Shown piece after piece: positions 5,852-6,019 of a stretch of 6,019 nt of DNA (the stretch's first letter is position 1; each line of letters opens with the position of its first letter). The notes under the pieces are model-generated. The model was not told the DNA's origin. It saw nothing but the letters and a program-made list of their open reading frames with translations, and did not search any database. The translations under genes and the position numbers were made by a program. The DNA comes from CAZMZF01 sp964570765 (lineage in GTDB: Bacteria; Zixibacteria; MSB-5A5; RBG-16-43-9), in assembly GCA_964570765.1 (NCBI GenBank), contig CAZMZF010000063.1:1-6019 (forward strand), read 5' to 3'.

Positions 5852-5917
5852 TTCTTAAGTGCATTATCTATATAACGAAGAAGGAAGATAACTCGTTGCA
5901 AAAATATTTTTTAATTA

Positions 5918-5942
5918 TGGAGTGTATCGTCCGTGACGATAC
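5918..5942 (+). repeat. REP-like hairpin with GGAG foot, copy 2
   Basis: TGGAGTGTATC (5918-5928) is identical to 2565-2575. The hairpin GTATCGTC (5924-5931) with GACGATAC (5935-5942) has loop CGT. Compared with copy 1, the tip of the stem has changed on both arms, so pairing is kept. As with copy 1, it lies upstream of a minus-strand gene with its conserved foot facing the gene, here about 80 nt from the M16 start codon. Confidence 0.65.
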
Positions 5943-5976
5943 TGCAGAGTTCCCTCTCCCCTTAAAGAGGCTGTGT

Positions 5977-5989
5977 CGTAATTATTACG
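5977..5989. repeat. 13-bp palindrome
   Basis: CGTAAT (5977-5982) and ATTACG (5984-5989) are perfect complements around a central T. With so short a loop it would work as a DNA dyad rather than an RNA hairpin. It could be an operator-like site or the remnant of a repeat; nothing else in the window helps to decide. Confidence 0.4.
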
Positions 5990-6019
5990 AGGGGATATAG
6001 ATTTTGGGGAATAGAGTAT

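Larger units (their letters stand above)
5865..6019. other. Upstream region of the M16 gene, no gene visible
   Basis: No start or end of another gene can be supported between the M16 leader and the right edge. It holds an AT-rich tract next to the M16 gene (about 5899-5918), a GGAG-foot hairpin (5918-5942), a CCTCT...AGAGG fragment of the pyrimidine-rich repeat type (5953-5970) and a short palindrome (5977-5989). Confidence 0.6.

Noticed and set aside
5863..5901. Sigma-70 promoter for the M16 gene (TTGCAA with TATATAGATAAT)
   Set aside because: The gap between the hexamers is at least 20 nt for every -10 choice, so only an AT-rich -10-like sequence can be claimed.

Overview
The window holds three protein genes, all on the minus strand. 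From right to left they are a secreted M16 zinc protease (3099-5840), the replication-stress ATPase RarA (1196-2554), and the 5' part of a secreted protein of a family that databases often call 'asparagine synthetase B' (1-1056, running off the left edge). Between and around them lie intergenic stretches packed with short GC-rich hairpins, in contrast to the AT-leaning genes.

Two of the three products carry signal peptides, and the M16 protein looks like an envelope or periplasmic protease, so a Gram-negative-type bacterium is likely. Frequent ATA (Ile) and AGA/AGG (Arg) codons, the single-chain M16 architecture, the secreted 'AsnB' protein and the hairpin-studded intergenic DNA all suggest an uncultured lineage near the FCB group (Zixibacteria, KSB1 or WOR-3-like). 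This placement is inference from gene types and repeat style, with low confidence; no marker gene settles it.

Layout: 1-1056 'AsnB-like' gene (partial); 1057-1195 a spacer made almost wholly of two nested inverted-repeat elements, one of which includes the rarA stop codon; 1196-2554 rarA; 2555-3098 a 544-bp non-coding stretch with at least eight hairpin elements and one repeat-free AT-rich island (about 2755-2865) that could hold a promoter; 3099-5840 the M16 protease; 5841-6019 its leader plus two more palindromes, with no gene visible.

The genes do not form an obvious pathway: DNA repair, envelope proteolysis and an uncharacterised secreted protein. The long spacer with a terminator-like hairpin suggests that the M16 gene is transcribed separately from rarA. 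The 139-bp rarA to 'AsnB-like' spacer has no clear terminator on the coding strand, so read-through is possible.

The most interesting signal is the set of hairpins. At least four have a 5' CGTAG foot followed at once (or after one base) by a perfect 8-bp stem whose sequence differs in every copy, and two more have a GGAG foot. GTAG/GGAG feet next to a hairpin are the hallmark of REP elements mobilised by RAYT (Y1-type) transposases. No transposase lies in the window. I see no convincing new enzymatic or defence system here.
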